Counted from the first letter of the stretch, positions 1-8,938 are shown. The stretch: 64,000 nucleotides of DNA from CBDCVO01 sp965223085 (GCA_965223085.1 OZ244981.1:4340001-4404000); one strand, 5' to 3'. Translations and numbers: made by a program. The notes: a model not told the origin generated them from the sequence alone.

Positions 1-1
1 C

Positions 2-745
2 GTATTTGTATGTCGTTTCAAAGGCGATATCAGGGCATCGGGCGTCAAGCGCTTGCGCGAGGAAATCACCGCAGCGCTGTCGGTCGCACGCCCGGAGGAT
101 GAAGTCGTCGCATTGCTTGAAAGCGCCGGTGGCACGATACACGACTACGGTTTGGCCGCTTCGCAACTCGCGCGGGTGCGTGAACATAGCATCCCGCTTA
201 CAATCTGCATCGATGTCGTTGCCGCCAGCGGTGGCTACATGATGGCTTGTGTGGCCGATCGCATTTTGGCCGCGCCATTTGCAATTGTCGGTTCTATCGG
301 TGTGATAGGCCAACTACCGAATTTTCATCGCTTGTTGAAAAAACACGACATCGATTTCGAACAGATTACCGCAGGTCGTTACAAGCGCACGCTTACGATT
401 TTCGGCGAAAACACGGACGCAGATCGAGAAAAATTTGAGAAAGATTTAATTGCCGCGCACGATTTATTTAAGAACTTCGTGCGTAAATACCGACCATCAT
501 TGGACATCGAATCGGTCGCAACCGGTGAACACTGGTTTGGCACCGAAGCGCTCGAGAAAAACCTAATCGATGAAGTTCAAACCAGCGACGAATATTTGAC
601 AACTTCAGCACGCAACGCGGATATTTATGAACTGAAGTACATCGACAAGAAATCGTGGTTAGAACGCACGTTGTCACATACCGCGGAAACCAACAATATC
701 GAACACCGGGAACTGCTCAAACATTTCGCACCTCCTCGGCAATGA
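2..745 (+). CDS. sohB: SohB-type S49 inner-membrane peptidase, 5' end off the window
   Basis: The reading frame is open from base 2, so the N-terminus (about 100 residues, by comparison with the roughly 350-residue E. coli SohB) lies outside the window. The 247 visible residues are the S49 protease core. The first visible residues match the family's conserved F-K-G-D-I-x-A-S stretch. The nucleophile serine is in AASGGY (codon 227-229), and the general-base lysine is in AGRYKRT (codon 383-385), giving the Ser-Lys dyad of SppA/SohB enzymes. The lost part should hold the membrane anchor and the acidic linker. The family degrades membrane-associated or signal-peptide fragments at the periplasmic face. 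The last 29 bases overlap the 3' end of avtA on the opposite strand, so the two genes converge. Function is assigned by family; the true substrate is unknown. Confidence 0.9.
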   Translation, partial: VFVCRFKGDIRASGVKRLREEITAALSVARPEDEVVALLESAGGTIHDYGLAASQLARVREHSIPLTICIDVVAASGGYMMACVADRILAAPFAIVGSIGVIGQLPNFHRLLKKHDIDFEQITAGRYKRTLTIFGENTDADREKFEKDLIAAHDLFKNFVRKYRPSLDIESVATGEHWFGTEALEKNLIDEVQTSDEYLTTSARNADIYELKYIDKKSWLERTLSHTAETNNIEHRELLKHFAPPRQ

Positions 746-1958
746 TCATCAAACCCTGGTTTAGTCGTGGACCCGCTTGGGCGTAGCTTAAACGTAGACA
801 CTCGTTTAGATGCGGCCACGGTGCTTGCAAGCCGGGACCAAAATAAGGGCCGGGGATCACGAGCACCCCGCGGGCTTTGAGGCGCTCGTAGAGTTCTAGC
901 GTCGTGATCGGCAAGCCCGGGAACCATAACCACAAGAAAATCGCGCCACCGGGCTGGTGAACGCGAAAATCCAAATCATGAAATGCCTCATGACAGGATC
1001 GTAACGCGCGCTGCGCGAGATCCTCATAATACGGTCGCACTACGTCTCGGGCTAGCGTCAAAACCTCCCCGTTGGCTAACAGGTGCGTGGCAACGGCCGC
1101 GCCTACGGAACAGTTTGCTAAGGTCAGGCCGGCATTTAAGGTAACCAATACGTCGATCAAGGCTTCTGATGCGATCACGATCCCGGTGCGCAAACCAGGC
1201 AAACCGAGTTTCGATAGGCTCATGCACAGGACAACACCCTCATCCCAAAACATCGTCGCGGGCTCAAAGAGAATGTTTGGAAACGGCAAGCCGTAGGCGC
1301 CATCGATAATTAACGGAATGTCGGCCTCGCATGCGAGGCGGCGTAAGTTTGCAAGTTCAGTGTCGCTGATGACGTTGCCAGTCGGGTTGGTCGGACGGCT
1401 GACGCAGATCGCTGCGGTATTCTCATCGATCGTCAGCGCATCGAAGTCGACGTGATATTTGAATGTCCGTGCATCCAGTAGCTCGATGCGAGCAGCTTGT
1501 GAGCGCAGGATGCTAGATGACATCCCAAGATCGTTGTAACCGATATATTCTGGTGATGCCGGCATTAGAATGTGACGCGCGAGCCCTTGAGGATCGTCGC
1601 CCGCGAGCGCGTTGAACAGCATGAAAAAGCTCGCTTGGCTGCCCGTCGTGGTCATAATATGCTTGGCGCTCAAGGACCAACCGTAGTGGCCGTTGAGCAA
1701 ATCCGCCAACGCCTCTAGAAACGGAAGATGTCCGCGCGGATCGGCATAGCACGAGGCCAAAGCACCGAGCTCCCCAGTGTCCGCAAGTTTTTTGAGGATA
1801 TTGTCAAAGCGTTGCATCATCGTGGGGATGACGCTGGGATTGCCGCCGCCGAGATTGATCACCTCGACGCCGGAGTTCAGGACCAGGCCGAGATCGTCCA
1901 TCAATGAGCGTGTGCCGGTGCCGTCGGCCAAGCGTTGCCCAAATTTCGATAGTCGCAT
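717..1958 (-). CDS. avtA: Valine-pyruvate aminotransferase
   Basis: A 413-residue fold-type I PLP aminotransferase, almost the same length as E. coli AvtA (417). It interconverts valine and 2-ketoisovalerate using alanine/pyruvate, in cytosolic branched-chain amino acid metabolism. AvtA-specific blocks are seen: INLGGGNPSVIP near residue 35, MPASPEYIGY near 132, CVSRPTNPTGNVI near 185, IDGAYGLPFP near 218, and MSLSKLGLPG with the PLP lysine at about residue 250. The C-terminal block GAIFLWLWFPGLPITT is also typical of AvtA rather than of AspC or AlaA. No clear ribosome-binding site precedes the ATG. It converges with sohB and overlaps it by 29 bases. A second branched-chain aminotransferase (ilvE, 42116-43213) is present in the window, so the two activities may be partly redundant. 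Confidence 0.93.
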   Translation of the reverse strand: MRLSKFGQRLADGTGTRSLMDDLGLVLNSGVEVINLGGGNPSVIPTMMQRFDNILKKLADTGELGALASCYADPRGHLPFLEALADLLNGHYGWSLSAKHIMTTTGSQASFFMLFNALAGDDPQGLARHILMPASPEYIGYNDLGMSSSILRSQAARIELLDARTFKYHVDFDALTIDENTAAICVSRPTNPTGNVISDTELANLRRLACEADIPLIIDGAYGLPFPNILFEPATMFWDEGVVLCMSLSKLGLPGLRTGIVIASEALIDVLVTLNAGLTLANCSVGAAVATHLLANGEVLTLARDVVRPYYEDLAQRALRSCHEAFHDLDFRVHQPGGAIFLWLWFPGLPITTLELYERLKARGVLVIPGPYFGPGLQAPWPHLNECLRLSYAQAGPRLNQGLMIIAEEVRNV

Positions 1959-2072
1959 AATCTGATTTCAGTGATTAACGGCACATTGTCGGATAGCCTG
2001 ATGAGCAAACCAAGCGTTGTTACGGCTTACGACCTGTTCCCAGCTCGCGGCGGAACGCGGCATTTTCCAGCT

Positions 2073-2108
2073 CTTTCACACTCTTTCAGATCTTTCAGGC
2101 CGCTTTCA
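2073..2108. repeat. Four phased CTTTCA repeats
   Basis: CTTTCA occurs four times, beginning at 2073, 2083, 2092 and 2103, at intervals of 10, 9 and 11 bases, about one helical turn. Spacing of this kind places the motif on one face of the DNA, as in arrays of regulator-binding sites. The last copy abuts the left arm of the inverted repeat that starts at 2106. No function is known; it could equally be low-complexity slippage. Confidence 0.5.
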
Positions 2109-2136
2109 GGGTCGGACCAACCTAGGTCTTTGAATT
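2106..2136 (+). repeat. Left arm of a 31-bp inverted repeat
   Basis: It starts with TCAGGGTCGGACCAA, which is matched exactly in inverted orientation at 2563-2577. Over 31 bases, 25 positions agree with the right arm (2547-2577). The core GGTCGGACC is itself a near palindrome. The arms lie about 410 bases apart and the DNA between them carries no transposase-like frame, which fits a MITE- or REPIN-like non-autonomous element or its remains. No other copy was noticed in the window. Confidence 0.6.
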
Positions 2137-2546
2137 CGCATCGCGATGGCACGGCCTTGTCGGGCTCACTGACGCTTAGAATCCGCGTTGCGCGCGCATG
2201 CTACGCGCTTACCCGGCGTATCACGTCAACCCAAATATTGGCACGACAGCACCGCACGCCTACGCTAGTTCCGAGCCTCACCTACATTCGCAGGAGCAGG
2301 ACAAGGCGATAGGCGCGAGCAGACCGCATGACCGCACTCGGAACGAATAGCGATCGATGCCACGCGAAGTCGCTATCCCGCTTGTCCCGGCGCAGTGTGC
2401 CTTGCGCTCGGGTGAAGTAAGCGACGCGGGAGCTGGATGGTGGCGGCATCTCCAAAGTGATCCCCAGGGTCTTTACATCGCGAAATTGGTATCTCAACTG
2501 CAATCTAAGGTCTTAAATCGCTGTGATTCACCACATTTACTACCTC

Positions 2547-2577
2547 AATTCAGTCGCTTAGATTGGTCCGACCCTGA
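2547..2577 (-). repeat. Right arm of the 31-bp inverted repeat
   Basis: This is the reverse-complement partner of 2106-2136, with 25 of 31 positions identical, including an unbroken 15-base block. It sits about 110 bases upstream of the start of the small membrane-protein gene at 2688, so it could affect that gene's transcription. No flanking target duplication was recognised by eye. Confidence 0.6.
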
Positions 2578-2687
2578 GCACCGGCCCAAAATCGGCCATC
2601 TTACCGACTTACTGGGAAACCCGACGGGGATTAATCCTTACGGCACCTTTACGGGCGTTTGGGTGAAAATAAGCTCTACAATGACGC

Positions 2688-3041
2688 ATGAGACGCATGA
2701 ATATAATTCGCAATCTTTACCATACACTCGGGCCACTACGCTGCATTTTGGCCGTCGTCGTTAGCGTCATTGCCGCCATGGGTCCATTTACCGACGGCCA
2801 AGTTATCGTGCACGGGTGGCGCCTGTTTACCAGCGTCGTGATACCGTCGCTAATGATGATCGCGCTGTTCGTGCTGCTACTCGACATTACCATGTCACGG
2901 GTTTTCATGATCGACGCAGAGGCGTCCCATCAACGCCGTCTCCGCCATGCCATATATCTCGAAACGAGTTTGCTCGTCGTGCTTATCGCCGCGTGGTCTC
3001 CGTTCATCTTTAAAGTCTTGGATCTGTGGCCGTTCGACTGA
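2688..3041 (+). CDS. Small membrane protein of unknown function (117 aa)
   Basis: The translation is strongly hydrophobic, with three likely transmembrane segments at about residues 15-32, 44-66 and 88-108. A polar loop containing the R-R-L-R-H-A stretch lies between the second and third. The protein ends in a short WPFD tail. There are two possible starts close together (ATG 2688 and ATG 2697); neither has a clear Shine-Dalgarno site. Codon use and the regular alternation of hydrophobic and charged parts argue for a true gene. I do not recognise the family. It stands alone between the repeat-bearing spacer and the FHA gene, all on the plus strand. Confidence 0.7.
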   Translation: MRRMNIIRNLYHTLGPLRCILAVVVSVIAAMGPFTDGQVIVHGWRLFTSVVIPSLMMIALFVLLLDITMSRVFMIDAEASHQRRLRHAIYLETSLLVVLIAAWSPFIFKVLDLWPFD

Positions 3042-3149
3042 CTTCAAACAATTAGCGCAGACGCAACGCGCAATCCCCAGCGTTGGCTGAATTATCGTGC
3101 GCGGGCAACTATCGCGCTTGCATTAATGGCCGTTTGTGCTAGCTTTGTA

Positions 3150-3174
3150 TTTATTAAAATTATTGTTTAATAAA
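3150..3174. promoter_or_regulatory. AT-rich inverted repeat upstream of the FHA gene
   Basis: TTTATTAAA at 3150-3158 is followed after seven bases by its exact reverse complement TTTAATAAA at 3166-3174. The block is far more AT-rich than its surroundings and ends 22 bases before the proposed ATG at 3197. It could be an operator for a dimeric regulator overlapping the promoter. As RNA it would form only a weak stem, so a DNA-level role is more likely. Function is inferred. Confidence 0.45.
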
Positions 3175-3196
3175 ACCTATTAACTTTTTGATAAAT

Positions 3197-4039
3197 ATGA
3201 AATATAAAGCCCGTAAAAATATCGATAGCGAGATCATATTGCACGTAGATCTCGGCGGGCGGGCACTTCGATTCGAGTCCCCAGAAAGCTTCGCATTCGC
3301 CCTCTCAGCGGAGGCGACTGTAGCGAGCAGTGATATTGCAGCGATGTTCTCAACATCGATTCGACAGTTGTGCACCGAGCTGCGGCGACTGCGTGCGCTC
3401 CGTACGCGGCTGTGGGGGACCGGCAACAAGCCACCGAGCGCAACCGAACTGTTGCATATACAGCGCAACAGCAATGGTCTAGGTAGTGCTTGGGACAAAA
3501 CGGTGTGGCGGCAAGTGTTTAGCACCTTGGCTCGCTTGACCGCTACCGAGTCGCCCTATTACGACGTAGCAGTGAACCACTACCAGCGCTTCTTATGCGC
3601 TTGGGAGGCCGCCCTGCATTCAAGCCTCGCGCGACGTGAAATTCCCGAGAAACTTCATGCGCGGCTCGAGACCAGCGATATCGAAACCTGGGCAGAATCA
3701 TTAACACCGACTTGGCAACGTTTGCGGCCACGGCAAATCCTGAGTTTGCCGCGCGCACAAGAATTCATCACCCCCATTCGACTGGCCGATCAAGCTTTCG
3801 TACTCGCCTACTACGGTGCATGGCGCTGGATCGAACCGCACGGGCGATACCATAAACTTCGGCGCGGACGCCACATTCTCGGCCGCGATGCTAGTGACGG
3901 GATAAAACTATCGGCGCGTTACCGACGCGTGTCGCGGCGTCACCTGCTTGTCGAGGTAACGCCGACCGGTATCATCAGTTTGCGCGACTTATCGCGCCAC
4001 GGCACATCAGTGCCGAAATCACTCGCTGTACATTTGTAG
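3197..4039 (+). CDS. FHA-domain protein with a long uncharacterised N-terminal region
   Basis: The ATG at 3197 is preferred to an in-frame TTG at 3188, giving 280 residues. The C-terminal roughly 60 residues are a forkhead-associated domain, which binds phosphothreonine: GRHILGRDASD, then RRVSRRHLLVEV, then LRDLSRHGTSV. These supply the expected GR, SxxH and (N/H)GT signatures. The first ~210 residues are helical, rich in Arg and Leu, with no recognised domain; W-rich stretches such as WGTGNKP and WRQVFSTLARL are visible. FHA proteins often partner Ser/Thr kinases or type VI secretion systems, but neither is present nearby, so it looks like an orphan. No membrane segment or signal peptide is seen. 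Confidence 0.75.
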   Translation: MKYKARKNIDSEIILHVDLGGRALRFESPESFAFALSAEATVASSDIAAMFSTSIRQLCTELRRLRALRTRLWGTGNKPPSATELLHIQRNSNGLGSAWDKTVWRQVFSTLARLTATESPYYDVAVNHYQRFLCAWEAALHSSLARREIPEKLHARLETSDIETWAESLTPTWQRLRPRQILSLPRAQEFITPIRLADQAFVLAYYGAWRWIEPHGRYHKLRRGRHILGRDASDGIKLSARYRRVSRRHLLVEVTPTGIISLRDLSRHGTSVPKSLAVHL

Positions 4040-4256
4040 CACAATCGACAGATCCCCGCGACCCGATCCTAGCCACGCAAGCGAGGATGTGTCCCGGAGG
4101 TCGTAGCGGCGTTCACCCAATGCGGGAAACTGAGAGACTCTTTATCATCGGTACACCAAATAAGCTGTAGCTTGCTCGAAGCGGTCAACTGAGAATTCTA
4201 GGTTTAAGCACGGTCGCCTATGTATACGACCACGATGTTATCCTGACGTGCAGATA
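4040..4256. other. Spacer between the FHA gene and the small membrane peptide
   Basis: No gene or RNA was recognised here. The next non-coding stretch, 4401-4570, downstream of the small peptide and of the 3' end of lhr, is likewise empty apart from antisense shadow frames. Together with the 47-codon frame at 4257-4400 these make a 530-base region between two larger genes. Confidence 0.4.
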
Positions 4257-4400
4257 ATGGTGATATGGGGCCTGGTAATGAACCGCAGGCAAAAAATAAT
4301 CTTGCTCGACATCGTGGTTATCGTCGTTGCCGGCCTATTTTTTTGGCTCGTGGCACCGGATCTGATAAGCGGCGCCGTCGACACGACGTTCGCCAGATAA
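4257..4400 (+). CDS. Possible 47-residue single-span membrane peptide
   Basis: This short frame encodes a basic N-terminus (MNRRQK), one strong hydrophobic helix (IILLDIVVIVVAGLFFWLV) and a short polar tail ending in TTFAR. The second ATG at 4278 (40 residues) has a GGGG stretch about seven bases upstream and is the better start by ribosome-binding site; the first ATG at 4257 has none. The pattern is that of a small inner-membrane peptide with the N-terminus inside. Short hydrophobic frames do occur by chance, so it is tentative. It points towards the 3' end of lhr. Confidence 0.4.
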   Translation: MVIWGLVMNRRQKIILLDIVVIVVAGLFFWLVAPDLISGAVDTTFAR

Positions 4401-4570
4401 GCGGCGCGAAATAGCTACCGCTACCACTCCGGCGGACTGAGGCGCAAGCTACTGCCCAGCTGGGCTTGTGCGTCATGCTCAGCGTAGCGACGGTTACGAT
4501 TCGGGTTCCAGCACGGCGCCCAGACGATCTGCCCGTCACCAGCTGCCGCGGTCCTCGTGAAATATCTGGG

Positions 4571-7500
4571 CTAGCGATAGGCCCTAGCAAAACGCGAGCG
4601 CATAGCGCGTCGCGTCGTGCCGCGACCGATAAGCCTTGTACGCACACGTAGCCCGAGGTCCGTTGGCACCGGTTGCGCGAAATCGACCTCGCCATTAATA
4701 AGTGTCGCAATCAACTCGCCATCGACATAGGCGATTTGATTGCGCGGCGTGGCGGGGACTCGCGCTCCGGGAACCAATAGACCTTCGAGGTTTAAGGGAT
4801 CGCACGCGCTGATAACGACGATGTCCTGATCACGCTCGCGCCGTCTTACCCGACGTAACGGCTCGAGTGCTTCGGGCGTGGCAAATTGCTCCCCCGATAC
4901 GCCAGCAATAAATCGACCGCCACGGATCGCGCCGCTCGCTTCTAAACGTCGCAATGCCCATAAGATTTCGCGCCATGAGGATAAATACGCCTCGCGTGCC
5001 AGCAAAGTTTTACACACGACTCCGTAGCGGCCGAGCAATCGACGGGCGATCGCTTCCGCATCGCGTTCAGCATCGCCAACAGAACTGTCAGCCGGCAAGC
5101 CGCGTTGACGCGTGATAATCCCGTTCAAGAGCTCCCAACGTCCAGCATTTTCGATCACGTTAGCGGCTGTTGCCGGCGAACGCCGTCGGCCGGGCGCGTG
5201 GCGACGCTCACGCGTCGGCTTTATCAAAGCTCGGAGCCCAATAAAACTGTCGGCGGTGACTAAACCCAGCCCGACTAACTCCGCAAGCGCCGCCTCACCG
5301 AGCGCGCGCGGAATATCTAAGGCGCTGATCAAATCATCGAAAAAAGCGGCACCATTACTGTGCAAATAAACATGCACGCGCCCCGCGACACCCTGTGGTT
5401 CGCCGTCATTATCCCAGGCGCGTGGCGTTCGCCATAAACCGATTTCATTGCGCGGTAAGATCGCTATCGGGGTCGTGCCGATCGGCGCATGAGCACGTGT
5501 GCGCCGTGCCGATGGTAGCGATAATCGCGCCCATAACATGCGTCCCGTCGCGATCAATTGATCAAGATGAGCAGGTGCAAAGTCCCGCACGCGACCGGGT
5601 AGCACATAACTTTCCCACGCGCTCGCTGCGATTTCGTAACCAGCCAATTGCACTAAGGCTGCATGGGTGGCTTCGACACCCACGCCACGATTAGCACCCG
5701 TGAGGCCGTGCCAGTCATGCAAAAAGCGCACAAAATCGACTCCCGAGACCGGTTCAATTTCGGCCCGTAGGCGCTTCAACGTGTAACGATGAATGCGCGC
5801 GAGCAAACCTCGGTCGCACCATTCCATGACCGTGGTCCCCGCGGTGAAGCGACCGCGGAGACAAACACCGGCGGTCTCGAGCGCCACCAAGGCTTGTTCG
5901 AGAGCCGCAACCGGTAACGCCAACAGGGTCGCGAGCGCGCTCGCCGATACCGGGCCCAGTACTTCTAAGTAACCCCGCACGAGCGCGTTAACGGCCGCCT
6001 CCGGCGGCGACTCGTGAGACGCCGACCACAGCCCACCGAGTTCCTCGTGACGTTCGGTCGCGAGCCAGAACCCGGCTCTTTCAGCTGGGTGGGCAATAAA
6101 CTGCACGCGCCCTTGGGCACGCAAGGCGCCATACCATTCTTGTCCGTAGGCGGCATTTGCCGCCAGGGACGACGGCGAAATATCGGCCCGTTGCAATACG
6201 CTTGCGCCACGCGCACCGGCCGGCACCGCGCCTAAAATCAGCAAAGCGTCATGCAATTCGTCTGCCGAACGTGGTACGGGTGCAGTTTCTTCACGCACGC
6301 GCTCGATCGCGGCGGGATCCAAAGTCCCGAGGTCACTTGCTGTTGTCGGGTCGAGCCAACGACGGGCTTGCACGGCGTGAGTGCGACGCTCTTCTAACGG
6401 CGCATCATCGAGAAACGCATAAGGATTAGCGTTCAAGACCGCCTGTGCGAACGGCGACGGTGCGGTTAAATCACGCGCATAGAGCGTTTTTTCACCCGCC
6501 GCGATCGCCCGTAATAAGTGCCGCAGTCCGTTAAGGTCCATCGCTTCATATAAGCAGTCGTTGATGGTTTGGCTCACTAAAGGATGATCGGGAATCTCGC
6601 GCTGGCCACGAATATTTTCGAGGCACGCGAGTTGATCCGGAAATACCACGCCCGCGAGGTCGTCTGCTTGCGTACGCAACAAGCGAGGCACGACTTTCTT
6701 GCCCGCACGAAAACGTTGAATCGCCAGCGCACAAGTTGCAACCCAACGCCACCGGATCGCGAACATCGGTGCATCGAGAAGCGCTTGCGTCAATACATCC
6801 TCAACCGTTTCCGGAGACAGAAAACGCCACACATCCTCCAAGGGAAAACTATGCACCGCGCCCAGGGATATCACGATCGCGTCCTCAACCGCGGCCGCTT
6901 GCAATTCGAAGTTAAAAGTACGGCAAAATCGTTTGCGCAACGCGAGCCCCCAGGCCCGATTTAGGCGTGCGCCGAAGGGGCTGTGAATCACAAGCTGCAT
7001 GCCACCAGACTCGTCGAAAAAACGCTCCATCACGAGAGTATCTTGCGTCGGGATTGTTCCCAAGGCACGCATACCACTCATAAAATAGTCGTAGATTTGT
7101 GCGGCAACTTCGCCACTACAAGTGGTCGCGCGCATCAGCCACGATACGATCGCCGCGCGCGGTGCATCTTGGGTCTCGGTACGGGTGACGAATTCGGATC
7201 GCAGGCGCGCAACCGCTTGCGATAATTCCATACTGCGCGCGGGCGCTTCTCCCAACCAAAAAGGCATGTTTGGTGTTTCACCGTTTGCATCGGCGACGCG
7301 CACTGCGCTCGCTTCGACCCGCAACACTCGCCAAGTCGTATTGCCCAACTGAAATACACTACCCGGTAAACTTTCGATCGCGAAATCCTCATTTACCGTA
7401 CCGACAAAGAGATTGCCCGGTTCTGCAATAACATCGTAATCAGCCGTGTCCGGGATCGCACCGCCACAAGTCATCGCGGTCAGACGGGCGCCACGACGAC

Positions 7501-8938
7501 CTCGTAGTACGTGATTTACCGCATCGTGGTGCACATACGCGGCGCGCCGCCCTTGCGCAAAGCTATAACCACGCGCCAACATCGTGACGACCGCATCGAA
7601 GTCTTTACGCGCCAGGTCGCGGTAACAATAAGCGCGCCGAAAACACGCGAAGAGCGCGTCGCTTGACCATTCTTGCGCCGCGACTTCGGCGACAATTTGC
7701 TGAGCCAATACATCAAGGTCCGCGTCCGCAATTTCAATGGCATCTAGCTCACCGCGTTGCGCCATGGCCAGCAACGCCGCACACTCGACCAGTTCATCGC
7801 GCGTTTGGGGAAACAAATGCCCCGCTGCGACCGCACCGACAGCGTGGCCCGAACGGCCAACGCGCTGCAAAAACGTCGCCAGCGTACGGGTCGAACCCAA
7901 TTGGCACACGAGATCGACCTCGCCGATGTCGATACCTAACTCCAGCGAGGCGGTCGCGACCAATGCTTTTAGCGTGCCGCTTTTAAGGCGTTGCTCCGCG
8001 TCTAAGCGTCGTTCCTTCGACATGCTGCCGTGGTGCGAAGTAACAACGTCCTCGCCCAGACGTTCGCTCAAGGCGCGCGCGACGCGCTCCGCCATGCGCC
8101 GGGTGTTGACAAAAACCAAGGTCGTGCGGTGTGCGGCGATGAGCGTCGCCATACGCGTGTAGATTTCCTGCGCGGATTCCGTCGGTAATACCGCTTCTAG
8201 CGGCGCGCTGGGTAGTTCGATCGCCAAACGCTGTGCGCGTCGGTGACCTTCATCGACAATGGCACAATCTGCCACCGAGCCGGCGCCACCAAGCAGAAAC
8301 GCCGCGATTTTATCGATCGGGCGCTGGGTCGCCGACAAGCCGATTCGAATGGGCTCCTGCAGCGTCAAGGCCGCTAATCGTTCTAAGGACAACGACAAAT
8401 GCGCGCCCCGTTTAGAGCCCGCGAGGGCGTGTATTTCGTCGACAATCACAGTGCGCACGCGGTGTAACATTTCGCGGCCGCTGGCGCTGGTTAGAAGAAT
8501 GTATAAAGATTCTGGGGTGGTCACTAAAATATGCGGTGGGCGGCGACGCATTAGCGCCCGCGCGCGCGCCGAGGTATCACCCGAACGGACCGCGACGCGG
8601 ATCGCATGCGCCGGTGCGCCACGTGCGCTGAGGCACGCCTCGATGCCCGTCAAGGGTGTTTGCAGATTTTTCTCGATGTCGTTTCCGAGGGCCTTTAACG
8701 GTGAGACATACAAAACCTGTACGCCATCCGCGAGTGGCGCGGCGCCACTTTGGGCGACCAGATCATCGATAGCCGCAAGAAATGCTGCCAAAGTTTTGCC
8801 CGCGCCGGTGGGTGCTGCGACCAAGGTGTGGTGACCCCCTCGCAGCGCCTCCCAGGCCCGTACCTGGCAGGGCGTCGGCGCGGCAAAGCTGGCGTTAAAC
8901 CAGGCTTGTACCGCGGGTTGAAATGCGCCTGTATTCAT
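4571..8938 (-). CDS. lhr: Lhr-type large helicase (ATP-dependent 3'-5' DNA translocase)
   Basis: At 1,455 residues this is close to E. coli Lhr (1,538) and much longer than the Lhr-core proteins. Superfamily 2 motifs are in order: Q-motif-like PTPCQVRAWEAL near residue 21, Walker A PTGAGKT at 43-49, DEIH at 167-170, SAT at 202-204, then the second RecA domain with FVNTRRMAERVARAL, TASLELGIDIGEVD and QRVGRSGH. The winged-helix and Lhr-specific domains follow, and a long C-terminal part typical of full-length bacterial Lhr, including LPRNEIGLWRTP and the NLEGLLVPG block near the end. Lhr unwinds RNA:DNA hybrids and branched DNA and is linked to repair. In some bacteria it is paired with a ligase/phosphoesterase/nuclease set; none is seen here. 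It is divergent from trmO. Confidence 0.94.
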   Translation of the reverse strand: MNTGAFQPAVQAWFNASFAAPTPCQVRAWEALRGGHHTLVAAPTGAGKTLAAFLAAIDDLVAQSGAAPLADGVQVLYVSPLKALGNDIEKNLQTPLTGIEACLSARGAPAHAIRVAVRSGDTSARARALMRRRPPHILVTTPESLYILLTSASGREMLHRVRTVIVDEIHALAGSKRGAHLSLSLERLAALTLQEPIRIGLSATQRPIDKIAAFLLGGAGSVADCAIVDEGHRRAQRLAIELPSAPLEAVLPTESAQEIYTRMATLIAAHRTTLVFVNTRRMAERVARALSERLGEDVVTSHHGSMSKERRLDAEQRLKSGTLKALVATASLELGIDIGEVDLVCQLGSTRTLATFLQRVGRSGHAVGAVAAGHLFPQTRDELVECAALLAMAQRGELDAIEIADADLDVLAQQIVAEVAAQEWSSDALFACFRRAYCYRDLARKDFDAVVTMLARGYSFAQGRRAAYVHHDAVNHVLRGRRGARLTAMTCGGAIPDTADYDVIAEPGNLFVGTVNEDFAIESLPGSVFQLGNTTWRVLRVEASAVRVADANGETPNMPFWLGEAPARSMELSQAVARLRSEFVTRTETQDAPRAAIVSWLMRATTCSGEVAAQIYDYFMSGMRALGTIPTQDTLVMERFFDESGGMQLVIHSPFGARLNRAWGLALRKRFCRTFNFELQAAAVEDAIVISLGAVHSFPLEDVWRFLSPETVEDVLTQALLDAPMFAIRWRWVATCALAIQRFRAGKKVVPRLLRTQADDLAGVVFPDQLACLENIRGQREIPDHPLVSQTINDCLYEAMDLNGLRHLLRAIAAGEKTLYARDLTAPSPFAQAVLNANPYAFLDDAPLEERRTHAVQARRWLDPTTASDLGTLDPAAIERVREETAPVPRSADELHDALLILGAVPAGARGASVLQRADISPSSLAANAAYGQEWYGALRAQGRVQFIAHPAERAGFWLATERHEELGGLWSASHESPPEAAVNALVRGYLEVLGPVSASALATLLALPVAALEQALVALETAGVCLRGRFTAGTTVMEWCDRGLLARIHRYTLKRLRAEIEPVSGVDFVRFLHDWHGLTGANRGVGVEATHAALVQLAGYEIAASAWESYVLPGRVRDFAPAHLDQLIATGRMLWARLSLPSARRTRAHAPIGTTPIAILPRNEIGLWRTPRAWDNDGEPQGVAGRVHVYLHSNGAAFFDDLISALDIPRALGEAALAELVGLGLVTADSFIGLRALIKPTRERRHAPGRRRSPATAANVIENAGRWELLNGIITRQRGLPADSSVGDAERDAEAIARRLLGRYGVVCKTLLAREAYLSSWREILWALRRLEASGAIRGGRFIAGVSGEQFATPEALEPLRRVRRRERDQDIVVISACDPLNLEGLLVPGARVPATPRNQIAYVDGELIATLINGEVDFAQPVPTDLGLRVRTRLIGRGTTRRAMRSRFARAYR

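Larger units (their letters stand above)
1959..2687. other. 730-base spacer with repeats, no convincing gene
   Basis: This spacer lies upstream of avtA and upstream of the small membrane-protein gene at 2688. The open frames inside it (1971-2312 plus, 2282-2503 minus, 2357-2764 plus) have low-complexity Arg/Ser-rich translations with no recognisable fold, so I do not call them genes. What it does hold is a phased CTTTCA series (2073-2108) and a 31-bp imperfect inverted repeat (2106-2136 and 2547-2577), listed separately. A further partial direct copy of the repeat's inner part lies near 2502-2520. The makeup suggests the remains of a small mobile or repetitive element. Confidence 0.5.

Noticed and set aside
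1971..2764. Open frames of 73-135 codons in the spacer before 2688
   Set aside because: Low-complexity Arg/Ser-rich translations without ribosome-binding sites or recognisable folds; overlapping on both strands.
8259..8834. 191-codon frame antisense to lhr
   Set aside because: It lies wholly inside the well-supported lhr reading frame; composition is a GC-skew shadow.
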